A program made the position numbers and the translations under genes. DNA of 11,141 nucleotides from Rhodopirellula sp. GTDB lineage: Bacteria; Planctomycetota; Planctomycetia; Pirellulales; Pirellulaceae. Shown piece by piece: positions 7,461-11,141 of this stretch. Numbering within the stretch: position 1 is the first letter of the stretch; each line of letters begins with the position of its first letter. The notes beneath the pieces are model-generated. The model was not told the origin of the DNA. It searched no databases and saw only the letters and a list, made by a program, of their open reading frames with translations. Where the stretch lies: NCBI GenBank assembly GCA_003513555.1, contig DOPG01000010.1:1-11141 (forward strand). Reading direction: 5' to 3'.

Positions 7461-9704
7461 TTAAGTGTCAATTTTTGGCGTGAGATATCGATAGTCGCCA
7501 TAGCGATAGGCATACTGCCTGGATGGAACTCCGCTAAAGACCGTGCCAACGACATTTGCGCCTGCTGCTTCCAGTCGTTTGCTGCTTCGCAATACCGCAT
7601 CGGATCTACTAACGTCTCTCATCACGCAGACGAGAGTTGCATCTGTCTGAGCCGCCACCGCAAGTGTTTCACCTGCAGAGAGCACAGGGGCGGTGTCAAC
7701 AATTACGTACTTGTAGTTTTGGAGTGCTTCGTCCAAGAGAGTACGCATTCCTTCTGATGAAAGGAGTCGGTGTGGGCTTAGAGTCATCCGCCCTGCAGGA
7801 AGAACGTGAACCAATTCACCGAGAGTATCGTCGACTGCATCGGCAAGATTGGCATCTCCGGCCATCACCCCAGCAAGCCCAGGCCCCATTTCTAATCCAA
7901 AAATGTCATGTTGATCGGGGCTGCGTAAGTCAGCATCAACGAGTAGCACCGTTTCCCCGCAGGCTTTTGCAAGCGAAATCGCAAGCTGGGAGCTGACACT
8001 GCTTTTTCCTTCGCCTGACATGCTGCTGGCCACAGTGACAGTTCGGGCATCTTTGGTCTGTTTGGACAGCATCAAGTTCGCCCTCAATGTGTCGATGCTT
8101 TCTTCAAAGACACGTTGGCGTTTACCTTGTCCAACTTTCGACGGCAGTTTGGCGACCTCGCCGAAAGGAGCGAGATTACCCGCTGTCAGCGTTTCAGCGT
8201 CACTAACACGTTTTGCTCTGAGCTCTAACAGGAGCCCCAGGCTAAACGGAGCTGCCAATCCCAAGAGTCCGGCAAGGATCATGTTTTTAAAGGGAAGTGG
8301 CACGACTGGGCGGGTGGGTGGCTTGGCGGCATCAACTGTATGCAAGCCGCTTCCCCGTCGCCGTTCGATCTTGATTGCAGCGAGACGCTGCTGCATCATT
8401 CCCAACAATTGCGAGGCTATTTCACGGTCTTCTTTAGCGAACAAAAGTTCTACCGCATTGCCGCCTTTTTGCTGTAATCTTGCCCGCTCATTGTCGTACT
8501 CAACTTCCAGCAGGGCGCGTCGGGCCTTGAGTTTTGCCAGTTCTTCCTTTGCGTTGACCGCGTCTTGCTTTGTTTTGATAACGGCTTTTTTTGATGCGAT
8601 GGTCCGTGCGCGTTCCGCCGCTTGCCGCAGATCGTCTGAGATTGCTTTCACGGCTTGGGCCTCTGCTGCCTCTCGGGCAGATGCAAGTTTCTTCTCTGCT
8701 TCCGTGACTTTTCTAGAAACTTCGTTGTAATACTCCTGCCGAAGGTTTTTTAGCCCATTTTTTTCAAGCGACCTCAGAATGGTCTCTTGTTCTGCGACGA
8801 TACCGCGCTGGCGGGTCACTTCTTGGCTATTTTCGACAAAGCGTTTGATGTCTGCGTTTGTTGGTTCCGGGACGAGCAGCTCTTCATTCAAATTAAAGGG
8901 GGTGGCGTTGGTATCCAGTTGCCTTGTGACCGCGGTTTCCAGCCAAGATTCCTGGACTCGCATGTCTTGCACTTCCTTACGCAAGTTTGACAGCGTCGAT
9001 AAATCGTACTCCAGACTTTCCACCGGGTTGTTAGGATCGAAACCCAGAGTTGATTTGGATAACTCCGAAATTCGGCGTTCATGGCCTTGCACTTCCGCTT
9101 TCCAAAGATCGATGGATGGCGTCAGCCAGCTTTCAAGGTCGATGACACGACGGTTGTCCAGGCGTTCACGCTGCTCAAGAAATGACGCTGCAACTTCATT
9201 GCAAACTAGCGCTGCGATGTTAGGGTCTGGGTCGGCATAAGTGATTCGCAGAAGCGTCTGAGTGCCAGCCGTTTCTATACCTAACCCGTCGCGGATCGTA
9301 TTGACGGACTGCACGGGATCACTAAATCCAACCGCTTGGATGTCGGCTTTCGAGACGACATCGTCCAGAACGATGTCGGATAGAATAATCTGCTTTTCTG
9401 TGGCTTCTAGATTGGAGGATTCGGCCAGTACGTTTTCAAACACAATGTAGTCTTGGTTTGCTTCGAGCATGTGCGATGCCTTGAACATCGGCACGAAGGA
9501 AGCGTATACCGTAAAAGCTGCAGCGCATCCCAATGCGACGCCGAGCGGCGTGGCCCAGAACCAACAGTGTCTCCAAGTGGAGACAAGTACTCGAGGGTCA
9601 AAGTTGACGGAATCAGCTGCCGGTTGCGGCATTGGTTGTCCAGCCCCGCTTCGCGGCAGAGCGGGCACCGCTTGCTGATCAATGATGGATTTTACTTTGT
9701 CCAC
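7461..9704 (-). CDS. Wzz-domain polysaccharide co-polymerase fused to BY-type tyrosine autokinase
   Basis: Protein of 747 residues, the usual size of Wzc-type proteins. It sets polysaccharide chain length and couples polymerisation to export through cycles of tyrosine autophosphorylation. Order of parts: proline-rich cytoplasmic tail (1-45); first membrane helix (about 48-70); periplasmic Wzz-like region with a long Ala/Lys/Glu-rich coiled coil (about 290-450); PTRPVVPLPFKN before the second helix (about 473-493), the classic Wzz proline motif; then the cytoplasmic kinase. Kinase motifs: Walker A SSMSGEGKSS with K567; Walker A' VLLVDADLRSPD with D590, D592 and R594; Walker B VIVDTAP with D670. 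The C-terminus carries five tyrosines within ten residues (731, 733, 735, 738, 740), the autophosphorylation cluster. All motifs are intact. The start is GTG, with AAGG 11 bases upstream. It lies 86 bases after the exosortase gene and 42 bases before the TPR gene, so it is probably co-transcribed with both. A cognate phosphatase is not in the window. Confidence 0.96.
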   Translation of the reverse strand: MDKVKSIIDQQAVPALPRSGAGQPMPQPAADSVNFDPRVLVSTWRHCWFWATPLGVALGCAAAFTVYASFVPMFKASHMLEANQDYIVFENVLAESSNLEATEKQIILSDIVLDDVVSKADIQAVGFSDPVQSVNTIRDGLGIETAGTQTLLRITYADPDPNIAALVCNEVAASFLEQRERLDNRRVIDLESWLTPSIDLWKAEVQGHERRISELSKSTLGFDPNNPVESLEYDLSTLSNLRKEVQDMRVQESWLETAVTRQLDTNATPFNLNEELLVPEPTNADIKRFVENSQEVTRQRGIVAEQETILRSLEKNGLKNLRQEYYNEVSRKVTEAEKKLASAREAAEAQAVKAISDDLRQAAERARTIASKKAVIKTKQDAVNAKEELAKLKARRALLEVEYDNERARLQQKGGNAVELLFAKEDREIASQLLGMMQQRLAAIKIERRRGSGLHTVDAAKPPTRPVVPLPFKNMILAGLLGLAAPFSLGLLLELRAKRVSDAETLTAGNLAPFGEVAKLPSKVGQGKRQRVFEESIDTLRANLMLSKQTKDARTVTVASSMSGEGKSSVSSQLAISLAKACGETVLLVDADLRSPDQHDIFGLEMGPGLAGVMAGDANLADAVDDTLGELVHVLPAGRMTLSPHRLLSSEGMRTLLDEALQNYKYVIVDTAPVLSAGETLAVAAQTDATLVCVMRDVSRSDAVLRSSKRLEAAGANVVGTVFSGVPSRQYAYRYGDYRYLTPKIDT

Positions 9705-9736
9705 GCCGGATTAAGCCTTGTGCGAGTGTCTAACGC

Positions 9737-9757
9737 TATTGATTTTGGGGATCAATA
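9737..9757. repeat. Seven-base inverted repeat between exosortase and kinase genes
   Basis: TATTGAT at 9737-9743 and ATCAATA at 9751-9757 are exact reverse complements around a seven-base spacer, TTTGGGG on the plus strand. The site lies in the 86-base gap, 33 bases before the kinase start codon. No T-run follows it on the transcribed strand, so it is not an obvious terminator. An operator or a 5' leader hairpin are both possible. Its structure is certain; its function is not. Confidence 0.4.
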
Positions 9758-9790
9758 AACTTTGTTTGCTATTTTTTGTTCGCGGCACCA

Positions 9791-10939
9791 TTACGAATGC
9801 CCAACTTTGGTGATTGGATCTCCAGCACGCTTGAGTGCCTCACCTGCAGTCTGAACCTCTAGAGGGCGATACAGTTTTTCCCAGTAAGCTTTCAAGCCCC
9901 ACAGCATTGCTGCTGCAAGAGGTATCATGAGGTACCCCGACCAGTCGTGAATGATCTGGCGGGCACTGCCAGCTGGGAACCAACCATAAAGAACACCGGT
10001 GACAGTGATTCTCACTGCATTGACCAGTAACGCCAGCGGTATCGCTGCTGCGAGTAGTACCAACCGATCAGCCCAGCACCTCTTTACTGTGGCAGCCCAG
10101 AAAGCTGCCAATGCGATCATGCCGACGAAAATCCGCATCCCTGAACAAGCTTCGGCCACCATGAGCTGGTTCTCTCCAACCCAAATCGTGTGCCCTTCAG
10201 AAATTGCAGGCAGCCCTAATACCCTCAAAAAGGTAGTGCTCAGCCCGGTTGCAACACCTTGGAGTTCCCAGCTAAGCCCAGTCTCGAATCGGTAGGGCAG
10301 CGGCACGAGCAATATCAGAAATACGATTGCTGGGGTTGCCCACTTCAGTGCGGGAAGTCCGAAAAGAAACCAGACGAGACCAGCAACGAGCGGAATCAGA
10401 GAGTAGCCGTCCAGAAAGTCCATGTACAGCATCCGACCGGCGATCCGCATCGCGATGGAGAGTGCTATCAGTAGCAAACCAACTGGCTCGCAACGTTCCC
10501 GCAGCCCGGGAAAGGTATCCTTGCGTAACCACAACAAAACGCATGCCAGCGGCAGGATGAGGTAGCCGTGAGAGTAGTCTGGTTCTAGCCGCCACGCCCT
10601 TTCCGCCCAACTGAGAGTAGGCCACCATGCGTAAGCGATAGCACAAGTCAAGATTGCGGAGACGCTTAAAACTGCCTTCCAGCTCAAAGAGAGATCACAC
10701 GCAGCGATCAATCGGTTTTCAGCCTTCTTAACCCGCTTCGATTCGCTGCGGCTCGCCGCACGACGCGACGCACGGGCAAGACTGTTATCCTTGGAAGCAG
10801 AGCGGGAGTTGCTTTTCGAGGGGGAACCTGCCGCATACTGAGATGGACGCGGAACCGCCCGCTCCTGAACATCCTTCAATGCTTCCCGGCCTATCGGATT
10901 TTTCTTACGTCGTTTTCGGTTTTTACTCACTCTCGCCAC
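9791..10939 (-). CDS. xrtU: Exosortase (EpsH/Xrt family, possibly the planctomycete XrtU type)
   Basis: Up to 382 residues. Exosortases are polytopic inner-membrane cysteine transpeptidase-like enzymes that recognise C-terminal sorting signals of the PEP-CTERM kind. Seen: about eight hydrophobic segments between 86 and 350; DYSHGYLILP at 121-130; and the three active-site blocks, VAEACSGMR with C265, NAVRI with R310, and IIHDWSGY with H331. All catalytic residues are present. No EpsI domain is fused at the C-terminus; it is encoded separately downstream. The subfamily letter U is inferred from the probable planctomycete origin, not from a motif. Residues 1-75 form a Lys/Arg/Ser-rich hydrophilic extension not needed for the fold. 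The start is uncertain: GTG at 10937-10939 gives the longest form, GTG at 10928-10930 removes three residues, and TTG at 10709-10711 (residue 77), preceded by AAGAAGG 11 bases upstream, removes the extension. It is the first gene of the locus as seen here. Confidence 0.93.
   Translation of the reverse strand: MARVSKNRKRRKKNPIGREALKDVQERAVPRPSQYAAGSPSKSNSRSASKDNSLARASRRAASRSESKRVKKAENRLIAACDLSLSWKAVLSVSAILTCAIAYAWWPTLSWAERAWRLEPDYSHGYLILPLACVLLWLRKDTFPGLRERCEPVGLLLIALSIAMRIAGRMLYMDFLDGYSLIPLVAGLVWFLFGLPALKWATPAIVFLILLVPLPYRFETGLSWELQGVATGLSTTFLRVLGLPAISEGHTIWVGENQLMVAEACSGMRIFVGMIALAAFWAATVKRCWADRLVLLAAAIPLALLVNAVRITVTGVLYGWFPAGSARQIIHDWSGYLMIPLAAAMLWGLKAYWEKLYRPLEVQTAGEALKRAGDPITKVGHS
10723..10729 (-). 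promoter_or_regulatory. Possible internal ribosome binding site for a shorter exosortase
   Basis: AAGAAGG on the minus strand, 11 bases before an in-frame TTG at 10709-10711. Initiation here would give an exosortase of about 306 residues without the basic extension, a more usual size for the core enzyme. The same bases encode Lys-Lys-Ala in the longer form, so the match may be a by-product of lysine codons. Confidence 0.25.
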
Positions 10940-11141
10940 TATAATGCCGCTTACCGGCCTACACGTGCATGAATTGTAAAAAATTGCGCGACTCCGTCAC
11001 CGTGGGTGGTCATGGAACACCATCCAACGTAGTAACGTAACAGTTTTGAGTTTTGTACTCACTGAATAGTGAGACGGCGAAATTCGTGCGAATATCGCTT
11101 CTCCAAATCGCCCTCGCCGTTCTTCGGCTAGAAGGTTCGCT
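10940..11141. other. Upstream region of the locus, no supported gene
   Basis: The 202 bases in front of the exosortase reading frame. A perfect six-base inverted repeat, CTCACT-GAAT-AGTGAG, lies at 11058-11073. A near-palindromic element, ACGTAGTAACGT, lies at 11027-11038 and recurs with one change before the deacetylase gene. I see no convincing sigma-70 promoter and no sigma-54 box. Short open frames touch the right edge on the minus strand (stop codons at 10997-10999 and 11010-11012), but neither resembles a known protein, so I do not call the end of an upstream gene. The locus promoter probably lies here or further right. Confidence 0.35.

Noticed and set aside
8020..8730. Plus-strand open frame of 236 codons, and others at 4831-5538 and 8779-9240
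   Set aside because: They are antisense to strongly supported genes. Their translations are Ser/Arg/Ala-rich with no motif, as expected from the complement of coiled-coil or helical coding sequence.
10938..10943. TATAGT on the minus strand, a possible -10 box next to the exosortase start
   Set aside because: It overlaps the proposed GTG start and has no -35 partner at 16-18 bases.
11116..11128. GCCG-TTCTT-CGGC hairpin near the right edge as a terminator
   Set aside because: Only a four-base stem with no following T-run on either strand.
10997..11141. Short minus-strand frames open to the right edge, possibly the tail of an upstream gene
   Set aside because: Two frames are open for 44-48 codons, neither is recognisable, and random open frames of this length are common.
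1..11141. A novel defence, mobile or CRISPR-like system
   Set aside because: All six genes fit an exopolysaccharide/exosortase locus; no spacer-repeat periodicity, integrase, transposase or toxin-antitoxin pair was seen.

Overview
The window holds part of an exopolysaccharide/exosortase locus, most likely from a marine planctomycete of the Pirellulaceae type (Rhodopirellula relatives). This placement is an inference. It rests on the gene set, on the moderate base composition (about half G+C by eye), on frequent GTG starts with weak or absent Shine-Dalgarno sequences, and on the style of the long alanine/leucine-rich TPR protein. No rRNA, tRNA, CRISPR array, transposase or integrase was seen. 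All six supported genes lie on the minus strand, so transcription runs from the right edge to the left.

In order of transcription (right to left): (1) an eight-helix exosortase with an intact Cys/Arg/His triad and an unusual basic N-terminal extension; (2) a Wzz-type chain-length regulator fused to a bacterial tyrosine autokinase with a C-terminal tyrosine cluster; (3) a very large membrane-anchored TPR protein of about 1590 residues; (4) a stand-alone EpsI (DUF3485) exosortase-associated protein; (5) a monotopic bacterial sugar transferase (phosphoglycosyl transferase) with an acidic, tryptophan-bearing C-terminal tail; (6) the N-terminal two thirds of an exosortase-locus polysaccharide deacetylase, which runs off the left edge. 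Genes 1 to 4 are closely packed (gaps of about 86, 42 and 28 bases) and look like one transcription unit. Gaps of 176 bases before gene 5 and 209 bases before gene 6 hold short inverted repeats, so those two genes may be expressed separately.

How they work together, from family knowledge: the sugar transferase would load the first sugar phosphate onto undecaprenyl phosphate. The Wzz/kinase protein would control polymer length and export. The deacetylase would modify the polymer. The exosortase with EpsI would process C-terminally tagged (PEP-CTERM-like) proteins at the inner membrane and link them to the envelope or matrix. The TPR protein fills the place of the PrsT-type scaffold of proteobacterial PEP-CTERM loci. 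Flippase, polymerase, outer-membrane exporter and tagged substrate genes are not in the window.

The locus type is known. The less ordinary points are the giant TPR protein, the separation of EpsI from the exosortase, the charged tails on two enzymes, the run of non-ATG starts, and a few small palindromes between genes, one of which occurs in near-identical form in front of both the first and the last gene.
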